A program made the translations under genes and the position numbers. Below the pieces are notes generated by a model that worked only from the letters and a program-made list of their open reading frames with translations, was not told the origin of the DNA and searched no databases. 64,000 nt of DNA from the NCBI GenBank assembly GCA_036823295.1, contig DAISGD010000011.1, positions 7,460-71,459 on the forward strand, read 5' to 3'. The stretch comes from UBA4742 sp002403895 (GTDB lineage: Bacteria > Actinomycetota > Acidimicrobiia > Acidimicrobiales > Acidimicrobilacustridaceae). This document shows, piece by piece, positions 16,676-25,025 of this stretch (position 1 is its first letter; each line of letters begins with the position of its first letter).

Positions 16676-17059
16676 TCAGCCGAGAGCGCCACGGAGCTGG
16701 TCGAGTCGCTCGGGGACAGCCCGGTACCAGACCCAGATCCCGCGCTTCTCCCTCGCCACCAGACCCACCTCGAACAGGACCTTCAGGTGATGGCTGACGG
16801 TGGGCTGGGAACGACCCAATGGCTCCACCAGGTCGCAGGCGCACACCTCACCAGCCTCGGCCGTGGTGAGCAGCGACAGGAGGCGGAGGCGGGCCGGGTC
16901 GGCCAGCGCGGCGAAGCCGCGGGCGAGCGCGGTGGCGTCGACTTCGGACAGCTCCGGCTCGCGCACCGAGGCACAACACTCGCCCGCTGCGGTCACTGGC
17001 ACCGCCACCTTGGCGGAGCCTCGGGGGGAGGTGGTGGTCCGGGATGCGGTGGCGGCCAT
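16676..17059 (-). CDS. arsR: ArsR-family metalloregulatory repressor
   Basis: 127 residues with winged helix-turn-helix (QPTVSHHLKVLFEVGLVAREK). The metal-site motif CACDL lies in the first recognition-proximal helix, and an N-terminal CC pair could supply a third As(III) ligand. The ATG at 17059 has GAGGA seven bases upstream; the ATG at 17077 lacks this. It is divergent from arsI, with a 47-base dyad between them (17092-17138). It would repress the arsI-aqpS-arsC operon and itself, and release DNA on binding arsenite or organoarsenicals. Confidence 0.9.
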   Translation of the reverse strand: MAATASRTTTSPRGSAKVAVPVTAAGECCASVREPELSEVDATALARGFAALADPARLRLLSLLTTAEAGEVCACDLVEPLGRSQPTVSHHLKVLFEVGLVAREKRGIWVWYRAVPERLDQLRGALG

Positions 17060-17091
17060 GGCTGAGTCCTCACACATTGACGAACATCTAT

Positions 17092-17138
17092 ATTGACAGT
17101 GGTCGATGCCTCAGACATACTCATCGACAACAGTCAAT
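17092..17138. promoter_or_regulatory. Long dyad (probable ArsR operator) between arsR and arsI
   Basis: The left arm ATTGACAGTGGTCGATG (17092-17108) and right arm CATCGACAACAGTCAAT (17122-17138) are complementary at 15 of 17 positions, around a 13-base centre. A further ATTGAC occurs at 17076-17081. It lies between the divergent starts and fits a repressor site controlling both directions. Confidence 0.65.
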
Positions 17139-17162
17139 GTATCCCCTCCAGGGAGGAACCCC

Positions 17163-17654
17163 ATGTCCCGTGTCCAGCTTGCCCTCAACGTCGCCAACCT
17201 CGACGAGGCCATCGACTTCTACACGAAGCTCTTCCGCACCGAGCCAGCCAAGATCCGCGACGGCTACGCCAACTTCGCCATCGCCGAACCCCCACTCAAG
17301 CTGGTGCTCGTCGCCGGCCAAGGCGAGCCGGGCACCCTCAACCATCTTGGAGTCGAGGTGGAGTCGACCGACGAGGTCGCCCGCGCCATCACCCGGCTCC
17401 AGTCCGACGGGTTCACCACCGCCGTCGAGGAGCAGACCACGTGTTGCTACGCCACCCAGGACAAGGTGTGGGTGAACGATCCCAGCGGTGCGCCGTGGGA
17501 GGTCTACACCGTGCTGGCCGACGCCGACGTCATGCATCCCGAGGACTCGACCTGCTGTGCCCCCGAAACGGTGGCCGCCGGCCTCGGCTGCGGCGTGGCC
17601 GAGACGACGAACGAGCCAGTGGGCGCCGCCGTGTCCGGCTCCACCTGCTGCTGA
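17163..17654 (+). CDS. arsI: ArsI/CadI-type VOC metalloenzyme (C-As lyase-like)
   Basis: 163 residues of the vicinal-oxygen-chelate fold. Family metal ligands are visible at His61 (LNHLGVEV) and Glu114 (PWEVY), and the substrate-binding cysteine pair is C94-C95 (TTCCYA). ArsI cleaves the carbon-arsenic bond of trivalent organoarsenicals; CadI is the mycobacterial relative. An extra C-terminal tail carries STCC pairs and GCG, probably additional thiol sites. The ATG at 17163 has a strong GGGAGGA upstream. First gene of an operon followed by aqpS (44 bases) and arsC. Confidence 0.88.
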   Translation: MSRVQLALNVANLDEAIDFYTKLFRTEPAKIRDGYANFAIAEPPLKLVLVAGQGEPGTLNHLGVEVESTDEVARAITRLQSDGFTTAVEEQTTCCYATQDKVWVNDPSGAPWEVYTVLADADVMHPEDSTCCAPETVAAGLGCGVAETTNEPVGAAVSGSTCC

Positions 17655-17698
17655 GCCGTGGCCGTCCGACCAAGGGGGCCACGAGGGGTAGTGCGTCC

Positions 17699-18433
17699 GT
17701 GATCATCGATCGTGTCCGGCGCCTGGTGGCCGAGGCGCTCGGCACCGGCCTGTTGGTCATGGCCGTGATCGGCTCGGGAATCATGGCCGCCAACCTGTCG
17801 CCCAACGATTTCGGACTCCAGCTGTTCGAGAACGCGGCGGCCACCGCCGGGGCGCTCCTCGCCCTGATCCTCGTGCTGGGGCCAGTCTCGGGGGCCCACT
17901 TCAACCCGGTGGTCACCCTCGTGTCGAGAGGGTTCGGCCACCACTCCACCGGGGAGGCAGCCGGCTACATCGGCGCCCAGATCGTTGGGGGCTGCCTGGG
18001 GGCGATCGTGGCCAACGTCATGTTCAGCCTGCCGGCCATCGAGCTGTCCACCAAGAGCCGCACGGGCGGCGGGCTGTGGCTGTCCGAAGCGGTGGCCACG
18101 CTCGCCCTGTTGCTCATCATCTGGGGGCTGGTGCGTGCCGGGCGGGCCAGCGTCGTGCCCTTCGCGGTGGCCGCGTGGATCGGCGGCGCCTACTTCTTCA
18201 CGTCGTCCACCAGCTTCGCCAACCCGGCCGTCACCATCGCCCGCACCCTGTCCAACACGTTCGCCGGCATCAAGCCCGCCTCCGCGCCCATGTTCATCGC
18301 CATGCAACTGGTCGGGGCGGCCATCGCCTTCGGGTTGATCCTGTTCCTGTTCCCCACTCCCGCTCCCGATCCCACTCGTGATCCAGCCAACGACTCCGGC
18401 CCGCGAGACGACGAGGTCGCCACCGATGCCTGA
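17699..18433 (+). CDS. aqpS: Aquaporin-family channel of the arsenite-efflux (AqpS) type
   Basis: 244 residues with six hydrophobic helices and the two half-helix signatures N69-P70-V71 (HFNPVVT) and N175-P176-A177 (FANPAVT). The residue after the second NPA, usually Arg in the selectivity filter, is Val178, which widens the pore; I recall this as a feature of AqpS-type channels. Sitting between arsI and arsC, it probably lets As(III) produced by ArsC leave the cell down its gradient, as shown for Sinorhizobium AqpS. GTG start at 17699 with GAGGGG 10 bases upstream; the frame is open upstream but that part lies antiphase in arsI. Confidence 0.85.
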   Translation: MIIDRVRRLVAEALGTGLLVMAVIGSGIMAANLSPNDFGLQLFENAAATAGALLALILVLGPVSGAHFNPVVTLVSRGFGHHSTGEAAGYIGAQIVGGCLGAIVANVMFSLPAIELSTKSRTGGGLWLSEAVATLALLLIIWGLVRAGRASVVPFAVAAWIGGAYFFTSSTSFANPAVTIARTLSNTFAGIKPASAPMFIAMQLVGAAIAFGLILFLFPTPAPDPTRDPANDSGPRDDEVATDA

Positions 18434-18833
18434 CGTCCCTACAATCCTGTTCGTGTGCGTGCACAACGCGGGGCGCTCACAGATGGCCGCCGCCCTGCTC
18501 GACCACCATGCCCAGGGACGGGTGGTCGTGCGCTCCGCCGGCACCGCCCCGGCCGACGACATCAACCCAGCAGTGGTTGAGGTCATGGCCGAGATGGGCA
18601 TCGACCTACGCTCCCGAGGGGCCCATCCCAAGAGGCTGGAGGACGCCGCCGTCGAGGCGTCCGATGTGGTCATCACGATGGGCTGCGGGGACGAGTGCCC
18701 GTTCTACCCGGGCAAGTGCTACCTCGACTGGGCGCTGGACGATCCGGCTGGCCAGCGCGTCGACGCGGTGCGCCCCATCCGCGACGAGATCGACCGCCGC
18801 GTCCAGGCGCTCCTCGCCGAGCTCATCGCCTGA
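18426..18833 (+). CDS. arsC: Arsenate reductase, LMW phosphatase-like (thioredoxin/mycothiol-linked)
   Basis: 135 residues with the phosphatase-like anion loop C11-VHNAG-R17-S near the N-terminus. Resolving cysteines lie in the ITMGCGDECPF segment (C87, C91), with another at C98, matching the LMW-PTP arsenate reductases. It reduces As(V) to As(III), which would then leave by the channel encoded upstream. The ATG overlaps the end of aqpS by 8 bases, so the two are translationally coupled. Which thiol partner (thioredoxin or mycothiol/mycoredoxin) is used cannot be read from sequence alone. Confidence 0.9.
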   Translation: MPDVPTILFVCVHNAGRSQMAAALLDHHAQGRVVVRSAGTAPADDINPAVVEVMAEMGIDLRSRGAHPKRLEDAAVEASDVVITMGCGDECPFYPGKCYLDWALDDPAGQRVDAVRPIRDEIDRRVQALLAELIA

Positions 18834-18882
18834 CACCCGGATGGGCGAAGCCACCGGAAGGGAGGCTCGCCGACGGGCCAGA
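18831..18882. repeat. Dispersed intergenic repeat, copy B
   Basis: Begins exactly at the arsC stop codon, as copy A (9321-9375) does at the lnt stop. About 36 of the first 44 bases match copy A, including TGGGCGAAGCC and GGGAGGC. Located between arsC and tesB. Confidence 0.55.
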
Positions 18883-18968
18883 ACTCATAGCCCATGGGGA
18901 GAACCTCGACGCCCTCCTCCGGGCCGAGCTGCGGGGAACACCCTCGACCCGTCTGCGAGGATGGGTCG

Positions 18969-19820
18969 ATGCAGCAAGCCGTCGACGACCTCATCGTTCT
19001 GCTCGACCTCGAGGCGATCGAGGTCAACATCTTCCGAGGGACCAGCCCCGACGTAGAGGCCCAGCGGGTGTTCGGCGGCCAGGTGGCCGGTCAGGCTCTG
19101 GTGGCCGCGGCCCGCACCGTGGACGCCGACCGCAGCGTGCATTCGCTGCACGCCTACTTCCTGCGCCCGGGTGACCCGACCTTGCCCATCCTCTACGAGG
19201 TGGACCGCATCCGCGACGGCCGCTCGTTCACCACCCGCCGGGTCGTGGCCATCCAGCACGGCCGGGCCATCTTCAACCTGCAGACATCATTCCACCTGCA
19301 CGAAGCGGGCCTCGACCACGAGGATCCGATGCCCGCCGACGTGCCCCCACCCGGCTCCCTCCCGGACTTTCGCGAGCGATGGGCACTGTGGGCCGAGATG
19401 CTGGGTGACTGGTACACCCGTGACCGGCCCATCGACACCCGGACCGTCGACTGGACGCCGGTCGACCGCAAGGGCCCGCTCCCGCCTCGCCAACGCGTCT
19501 GGCTGCGAGCCGACGGCGTGCTGCCCGACGATCCGGTGCTGCACGCCTGCATCCTGACCTATGCCTCAGACATGACCCTGCTCGATACGACGTTGTTGCC
19601 CCACGCGGTGGGCGCGGTCGAGAAGGACGTGATGATGGCTAGCCTCGACCACGCCATGTGGTTCCACCGACCGTTCCGGGCCGACGACTGGTTGCTGTAC
19701 GACCAGCAGAGTCCGTCCGCGTCCGGCGGGCGCGGCATCGCCCGCGGCTCGATCTTCACCCACGACGGCCACCTCGCGGTGACGGTCGTGCAGGAGGGGC
19801 TCATCCGAGTCGCCCGATGA
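18969..19820 (+). CDS. tesB: Acyl-CoA thioesterase II
   Basis: 283 residues with two tandem hotdog domains. The first has the FGGQVAGQALVAA motif and HSLHAYFLRPG; the second has LTYASDMTLLDTTLLPH and SLDHAMWFHRPFRADDWLLYDQ, where the Asp/Thr/Gln catalytic site of TesB is built. It hydrolyses acyl-CoAs to free fatty acids and CoA in the cytoplasm. ATG 18969 starts at the first strand; upstream codons in frame are not homologous. It overlaps the following dehydrogenase gene by four bases (ATGA). Confidence 0.93.
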   Translation: MQQAVDDLIVLLDLEAIEVNIFRGTSPDVEAQRVFGGQVAGQALVAAARTVDADRSVHSLHAYFLRPGDPTLPILYEVDRIRDGRSFTTRRVVAIQHGRAIFNLQTSFHLHEAGLDHEDPMPADVPPPGSLPDFRERWALWAEMLGDWYTRDRPIDTRTVDWTPVDRKGPLPPRQRVWLRADGVLPDDPVLHACILTYASDMTLLDTTLLPHAVGAVEKDVMMASLDHAMWFHRPFRADDWLLYDQQSPSASGGRGIARGSIFTHDGHLAVTVVQEGLIRVAR

Positions 19821-21112
19821 CGAGGGGCGCCACGGCGATGGGGGTGCTCGTAGCCGCCGCCCTCCTGGCCGCGGCCTGTGGTGATATCGGGTCGTCGCAC
19901 CAGGCCTCGACCAACACGTCGGCCCCCACCGGGGCAGTGGTCGTCCCCGGGGCGCCCGACGCCGTCACCGGCGATCCCGGCCCGGGGCCGACCACCATCG
20001 CCGGAGTGACCGTCGCACTGTCCGAGATCGCCAAGGCATCCAAGCCGGTGGCCCTCACCCCGCGCACCGGGACCGACGATCTGTATGTGGCCGAACAGGG
20101 CGGGACCGTCAAGGTCATCCGGGTGACCAAGACGATCGCGCCGAAGACGAACGCCGTCACCAAGGTGACCTGGGCGCTCGACCCGGCCAACGTGCTGGAC
20201 ATCAGCAACGAGACCGACGCTAGTGGCGAGCGCGGGCTGCTGGGGATCGTGTTCTCGTCCGACGGGAGGCGGCTCTACGCCGACTACACCGACCGCGACG
20301 GCAATACCAAGGTCGTCGAGTTCCCCATGAACGCCGACGTGGCCGACACCAAAAATCGCCGGGATCTGCTGTTCGTGAGCCAGCCGTTCCCCAATCACAA
20401 CGGCGGGAGCCTGGCCTTCGGCGCTGACGGGTTCCTCTACATCGGCATGGGCGACGGCGGGGGCAACGGCGACCCGAGTGGGAACGGCCAGAACAAGAAG
20501 GTCCTGCTGGGCAAGGTGTTGCGCATCGATCCGGATTCGACCAGCGGCGACAAGCCCTACGGCATCCCGGACGGCAACCCCTTCGCCAACGGCCAGGACG
20601 GCGCACCGGAGGTGTGGCTCTACGGCGTGCGCAACCCCTGGCGGCTCTCGTTCGACAAGGCCTCGGGTGACCTGTGGGTGGGCGATGTGGGTCAGGACGA
20701 GATCGAGGAAATCGACCGCCTCCCTGCCGTAGGCGGCGTTGACGCCGGCAAGGGGGCCAACCTCGGCTGGAACCTGGAAGAGGGCACCCAGCCGTTCAAG
20801 GGCGGGGTATCCCCCTCCAGCGCCACCGGCCCCATCTTCCAGTACTCCCACGACAGCGGGAACTGTGCCGTGATCGGCGGGTTCGTCTACCGGGGTGGGG
20901 GCATCCCGGCCCTGCAGGGCACCTACCTGTTCGGCGACTACTGCGTAGGCGACATCCGAGGGCTGCTCCAGCGCAGCGGCGTCAAGCTCGACGAGCGCTC
21001 GCTGGATGTCGTGGTTCCCGGCAACGCCCTGACGTCGTTCGGCCAGGACAACGACGGCGAGCTCTACGCGCTGTCCGGTTCCGGCTCCGTCTACCGCATC
21101 GTCGCCGCCTAA
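19817..21112 (+). CDS. PQQ-dependent sugar (glucose/sorbosone) dehydrogenase-like lipoprotein
   Basis: 431 residues with lipoprotein signal (LLAAAC lipobox) and Ser/Thr/Pro linker. A six-bladed propeller of the GSDH/soluble glucose dehydrogenase family follows. Visible signatures are 'TDDLYVAEQGGTVKVI', 'ERGLLGIVFSSDG', 'FPNHNGGSLAFGADGFLYIGMGD', 'GKVLRIDPD' and 'YGVRNPWRLSFD', which carry the catalytic His and the PQQ-contact Arg. The protein would sit on the outer membrane face and oxidise sugars or alcohols. ATG 19817 overlaps the tesB stop. PQQ synthesis genes are not seen in the window. Confidence 0.88.
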   Translation: MTRGATAMGVLVAAALLAAACGDIGSSHQASTNTSAPTGAVVVPGAPDAVTGDPGPGPTTIAGVTVALSEIAKASKPVALTPRTGTDDLYVAEQGGTVKVIRVTKTIAPKTNAVTKVTWALDPANVLDISNETDASGERGLLGIVFSSDGRRLYADYTDRDGNTKVVEFPMNADVADTKNRRDLLFVSQPFPNHNGGSLAFGADGFLYIGMGDGGGNGDPSGNGQNKKVLLGKVLRIDPDSTSGDKPYGIPDGNPFANGQDGAPEVWLYGVRNPWRLSFDKASGDLWVGDVGQDEIEEIDRLPAVGGVDAGKGANLGWNLEEGTQPFKGGVSPSSATGPIFQYSHDSGNCAVIGGFVYRGGGIPALQGTYLFGDYCVGDIRGLLQRSGVKLDERSLDVVVPGNALTSFGQDNDGELYALSGSGSVYRIVAA

Positions 21113-21135
21113 GCGGGCACGGCGGTAAGAATGTC

Positions 21136-22047
21136 GTGATGCACGAGGGGAGCCCGCCGGTCGCCGAGCCAGTTGTCGAATGCGCCGAGACCGTGGCAGC
21201 CGTCGTCGCCCCGGGCGCGTTCGCCGGCCGGGCGCCCGAGACGGGGTCCGCCGGGGACCGGGTTCGAGCCGCCCGTTGGCGCGGCGGCAAGCAGCTGTCG
21301 ACCGGCCACGAGCTCTACTGGTGGGTAGAGATCACCATCGTCTTGGTGTTCGATGCCATCTACGAGACCGTCCGCAACTCATCCAAGAGTGGGGCGGCAC
21401 GAGCGTTCGACAACGCCATCAAAGTGATCGACTGGCAAAAGACGCTGGGCATCTACCGCGAGCCGGAGATGCAGCGGTGGGCCCTGCACTACGAGTGGCT
21501 CATCGTCGCCGCCAACTACTTCTACGGCTCGGCCTACATCGCCGTGACCATCGCTTCGCTCATCTTCTTGTACCGCCGGTTCCCCGACGACTACCCCTTG
21601 TGGCGCAACACCCTGCTGGTGGGCACCCTGCTCGGGCTGATCGGCTTCGCCACGTTCCCGCTCATGCCTCCCCGGCTGCTCGACGCCCTGGGCGATCACC
21701 GCCAGGTCTTCGGCTACGTCGACACCCTGGTGAAGTACCCGACCTTCTGGTCGTTCGACTCACCGGCCATAAAGTCGATCTCCAACCAGTTCGCGGCCAT
21801 GCCCAGCCTCCATTGCGGGTGGGCGCTGTGGAGCTGCGCCGTCTTCTGGCCCCGGGTCAAGCACTGGTGGGCCAAGGCGCTGGCCGTGGCGTACCCCATC
21901 GTGACGATCGTGGTGGTCGTTATCACCGGCAATCACTACATGCTCGACGCCGCCGGCGGGGCCGTCATCTTCCTCATCGGCTACGGAGCCGCCCGCCTCG
22001 CCACCCGGGCCGGACGCCAGCCACCCCGACGCCTCGCGGCCGCCTGA
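21136..22047 (+). CDS. PAP2-superfamily (Aur1/inositolphosphotransferase-type) membrane protein
   Basis: 303 residues: ~60 disordered residues, then five to six membrane segments. The C-terminal half has the lipid-phosphatase motifs MPSLHCGWALW (motif 2, catalytic His) and GNHYMLDAAGG (motif 3 His and Asp). This arrangement matches the PAP2_3 group, which includes inositolphosphoceramide synthase and bacterial lipid phosphatases or transferases. The substrate is probably a polyprenyl or phosphatidyl phosphate. The start may be GTG 21136 or ATG 21139. Confidence 0.85.
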   Translation: MMHEGSPPVAEPVVECAETVAAVVAPGAFAGRAPETGSAGDRVRAARWRGGKQLSTGHELYWWVEITIVLVFDAIYETVRNSSKSGAARAFDNAIKVIDWQKTLGIYREPEMQRWALHYEWLIVAANYFYGSAYIAVTIASLIFLYRRFPDDYPLWRNTLLVGTLLGLIGFATFPLMPPRLLDALGDHRQVFGYVDTLVKYPTFWSFDSPAIKSISNQFAAMPSLHCGWALWSCAVFWPRVKHWWAKALAVAYPIVTIVVVVITGNHYMLDAAGGAVIFLIGYGAARLATRAGRQPPRRLAAA

Positions 22048-22158
22048 GCGGAGCTCCGACCTCCCGGCAGACGCCTACGAAGGTCAAGACCCAATCATGA
22101 CCTCGCTGGACATCCCCACACTTGGTACGATTAGGTTCTCACCAAATAGGAGGCAGGC

Positions 22159-22395
22159 GTGGCGCTCACCGAACGATTCAAGGTTTCGACCTCGGGCCAG
22201 ATGTCCCTGCCCGCCCGGGTACGCCACCGCTGGAATCTCGACGCGGGTGGCGAGGTGGACATCATCGACTTGGGTTTCGGGGTGCTGACGGTGCCTGCCG
22301 GCGAGGCCGGGCGGATGCTCGATCAGGTTCTTCCCGCGGACGTCCACTACGCCGCCGTTGCCGAGGAGAATGACCCCGACCTGGCAACCAGGTGA
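22159..22395 (+). CDS. AbrB/MazE-type antitoxin
   Basis: 78 residues with the SpoVT-AbrB swapped-hairpin signature (FKVSTSGQMSLPARVRHRW, then LDAGGEVDIIDLG). The GTG start has AGGAGG spaced six bases upstream. Its last codon overlaps the GTG start of the next gene (GTGA), which is the usual arrangement of toxin-antitoxin pairs. It probably binds its own promoter and neutralises the PIN-like partner. Confidence 0.85.
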   Translation: MALTERFKVSTSGQMSLPARVRHRWNLDAGGEVDIIDLGFGVLTVPAGEAGRMLDQVLPADVHYAAVAEENDPDLATR

Positions 22396-22820
22396 CCGTC
22401 CTGCTCGACGATCACCTTCTACGTGACTGGCTCGCCGGACCTGATCAGGCCCTGCTCGACGCGATCGGCCACGACGTCGTCGCCACCACCAACCTCTGGT
22501 ACGTGCGATTGTGCAAGAGCGCGGCAAATCGTCGGGGCGGAGCACTTCTCGGTGGATGGAGCGATGAGGAGCGTGACGCCATCATCGGTGGTCTTCTCTC
22601 GCTCGATGACGCCATCACCGTGAAGCCCCTACGCGAGCTGGCATGGCGCATGGGCGTTCTTTCCGCTGAACACTCAGGCGTATCGAGCCTGGGAGCTGAA
22701 GCGGTCGCTGCGGCCGAAACCCTCGACGCGAGCGTCCTGGTGTCGTCTCGCGACGACGGTCCTGGCATCAGGGCCTGTTGCCAATCGGTCGGGGTCGGCT
22801 ACCGCGCCCTACCCCGCTGA
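22392..22820 (+). CDS. PIN-like domain protein, probable toxin partner
   Basis: 142 residues starting MTVLLDDHLLRDWL, with acidic residues near the N-terminus, in the middle and near the C-terminus (AEAVAAAETLDASVLVSSRDDG), as in VapC-type PIN ribonucleases. The typical first motif (V.DTS) is altered to LLDDHLL, so this is a divergent member. It overlaps the AbrB-like antitoxin by four bases. Its action on RNA is inferred from the module arrangement only. Confidence 0.65.
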   Translation: MTVLLDDHLLRDWLAGPDQALLDAIGHDVVATTNLWYVRLCKSAANRRGGALLGGWSDEERDAIIGGLLSLDDAITVKPLRELAWRMGVLSAEHSGVSSLGAEAVAAAETLDASVLVSSRDDGPGIRACCQSVGVGYRALPR

Positions 22821-22830
22821 GGGACAGGTA

Positions 22831-24063
22831 TCAGGGGCCCGTTGCTCGGCGGGACGCCTCTCCCATGAGGGCCATCGCCCGGTGGTAGACCTCGACGTTG
22901 GCTTCCGCCACGACCGTCCAATCGACCGCCGAGGGCACCTCACGGTTGTGGGCGGCGATGCGTTGGCGCAGGTCCGGGTCGCGCACCAGGCGCAGGAGCT
23001 GGGTCACCATGTCCCGGTCGCTCTGGGCCAGGAGGCCCTCGGTGCCGTTGGCCACGAACTCCCGGATGCCGGTGCGGGCCATGGCCACCACGGGGAGCCC
23101 GGCGCAGCGCGCTTCGAGCGCGGCGATGCCGAATGACTCGAGGTTGGCCGGCGCCACGAACACGTCGGCTCGGGAGAACTCGTCGCGGATCTCGTCACGG
23201 GTCCGACGACCGACGAGATCCACCACTGCGCTCAGGTCGTGGCGGGCCAGGTACTTCTCCATGGACGAGCGTTCCGGCCCTTCGCCGATGATCAGCAATC
23301 GCAGCCGGATCCCAGGGGGGAGTTGGTCGCAAACCTGACGGACCATCTTGAGCAGGTGCATGGGCCGCTTGCGGGGGGCCAAGCGCATGACCGACACGAG
23401 GGTGACCGTGCTGGCGTCACGCGGCAACGGGGTGACCCGCCAGGCGTCGTTGTCGATGCCGTTGGGGATCACCGCCACCGTCACCTCGGGCCCGGCGATG
23501 CGGCGGATGGGCGCGGCGGCGACGTCGCTCACCGACGACAGCACCACCGGCCAGTCGGTCCAGTGGTAGGTGCGATCGAGGAACGAGAACAGCGGCGTGG
23601 CATAGCTCCACAAGCAGTGGGTGGTGATCACCGTGGGGATGCCGTCGGCCTGGGCCTGGGCGGCTCCGAAATAAGCCAGCGGGGAGGCGATGCCCCCCGC
23701 GAAGTGGGCCACGTCAGGGCGCTCGCGCCGCAACACGTCGGCCGCGTGGCGGAACGTGGACGGCCGGTAGGGGATGTCGAACGGGAGCAGCGGGACGTTC
23801 ATGCGGTGGACCCGCACCCCGTCGATGAGCTCGGGACCGGGCGTCGGGGTGATGACCACCACGTCGTGGCCTCGGCTGTACAGGTTGCGGGCCAGATCGT
23901 GGACCTGCATCTCGATGCCACCGAGGCGCGGGACGTAGCAGTCCGACACGAGGGCGACCTTGAGCGGCCTACCGGCCGTGCCGGGAGACGGGTGCTCGTC
24001 AGACTCTGGGTCCGGGGCGCGACGGGTGGACCGGCGGTGCGACGGGCGGGCTGGATCGGTCAT
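22831..24063 (-). CDS. GT4 glycosyltransferase (PimB/PimC-like)
   Basis: 410 residues with GT-B fold. N-terminal motif SDCYVPRLGGIEMQVHDLARNL matches GT4 mannosyl/glucosyltransferases acting on lipids. C-terminal part has 'MRLAPRKRP', 'ANLESFGIAALEARCAGLPVVAM' (EX7E) and 'GTEGLLAQ'. The frame remains open far upstream, but that part is antisense to the LmbE gene; the start is ATG 24063 (MTDPARPSHRR). Divergent from the LmbE gene with 96 bases between. A role in glycolipid or thiol-glycoside synthesis is possible; the exact acceptor is unknown. Confidence 0.88.
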   Translation of the reverse strand: MTDPARPSHRRSTRRAPDPESDEHPSPGTAGRPLKVALVSDCYVPRLGGIEMQVHDLARNLYSRGHDVVVITPTPGPELIDGVRVHRMNVPLLPFDIPYRPSTFRHAADVLRRERPDVAHFAGGIASPLAYFGAAQAQADGIPTVITTHCLWSYATPLFSFLDRTYHWTDWPVVLSSVSDVAAAPIRRIAGPEVTVAVIPNGIDNDAWRVTPLPRDASTVTLVSVMRLAPRKRPMHLLKMVRQVCDQLPPGIRLRLLIIGEGPERSSMEKYLARHDLSAVVDLVGRRTRDEIRDEFSRADVFVAPANLESFGIAALEARCAGLPVVAMARTGIREFVANGTEGLLAQSDRDMVTQLLRLVRDPDLRQRIAAHNREVPSAVDWTVVAEANVEVYHRAMALMGEASRRATGP

Positions 24064-24159
24064 GGCCACGCCGGCAACCTCCAAGCCGCACTGGTCGGGA
24101 TGACCGGTCCACGGTAGCCGCCGCGCTCGGGCATCAGTGGGGAGAGGCGGTGCGGCAAG

Positions 24160-25017
24160 ATGAATGGGATGGCGCACACCCTGGTTTGTTTCCACGCGCA
24201 CCCCGACGACGAGGCGCTGCTCACGGCCGGGGTCATGGCCAGGGCCGCCGCCGAGGGTCACCGGGTGGTGCTGGTCGTGGCCACTCGGGGCGATGTCGGC
24301 CAGGTGGCCGGGAGCTTCCTGACCGCGGGCGAGGGCCTGGCCGACCGACGGTGGACCGAGCTGGAACGCTCGGCCACACTGTTGGGGGTGGCCCGGCTGG
24401 AGTGGCTGGGCTACGCCGACTCTGGTCACGGGGAGCGAAGCGACTTCCTCACCCCACCCACCAGCCGGGGGACCGACGCCTTCGTCAGTGCCGACGTCGA
24501 CACCGCCGCCCGCCGGCTGGCCGACATCCTCGAGCAGGAACAGGCCGACGTCCTCACCACCTATGACCCCAACGGGGGCTACGGCCACCCTGACCACCTC
24601 CAGGTCCACGCCGTTGGGCAGCGGGCGGCCGAGCTGGCCGCCACGCCCGTCGTCTTGGAAGCCACCATCAACCGGGACCTCATGCGCATCGGACTCGACA
24701 TGGCCACGTCCCTGGGCCTCGAGCTGCCCTCGGACTTCGCTCCGGAGAGCTTCGACGCCTGGTACACCCCCGCTGCCGAGCTGACCCACGCCGTCGACGT
24801 CCGCCCCCAGCTCGCCGTGAAGCGGGCATCCATGGAGGCCCATGCCAGCCAGACCACCAGCGCCGATGGCAGCGCCACCCGCAGTCTGGCCGTGTTCATC
24901 ACCCTGCCCCCCGAGTACTTCGAGCTGGCCTTCGGCACCGAGTGGTTCGTGGACCGGTCGCGGCCGGCCGGGATCGTCGCCAATGATGTGTTCGCCTCGC
25001 TGGCCGAGCCGGACTGA
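24160..25017 (+). CDS. LmbE-family deacetylase (MshB/Mca-like)
   Basis: 285 residues of the zinc-dependent PIG-L/LmbE fold: HAHPDDE (residues 13-19, metal ligands and catalytic Asp) and GYGHPDHLQVH. Members of this group in actinobacteria deacetylate GlcNAc-inositol (MshB) or cleave mycothiol conjugates (Mca). The next gene encodes a flippase-like membrane protein and the divergent neighbour is a GT4 enzyme. A mycothiol role is likely but not certain. ATG 24160 is used; ATG 24169 is an alternative. Confidence 0.85.
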   Translation: MNGMAHTLVCFHAHPDDEALLTAGVMARAAAEGHRVVLVVATRGDVGQVAGSFLTAGEGLADRRWTELERSATLLGVARLEWLGYADSGHGERSDFLTPPTSRGTDAFVSADVDTAARRLADILEQEQADVLTTYDPNGGYGHPDHLQVHAVGQRAAELAATPVVLEATINRDLMRIGLDMATSLGLELPSDFAPESFDAWYTPAAELTHAVDVRPQLAVKRASMEAHASQTTSADGSATRSLAVFITLPPEYFELAFGTEWFVDRSRPAGIVANDVFASLAEPD

Positions 25018-25025
25018 CCGGCTCC

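Noticed and set aside
17093..17698. Upstream in-frame extension of the aquaporin gene
   Set aside because: The residues are Arg-rich and out of frame in arsI; the aquaporin fold begins after GTG 17699.
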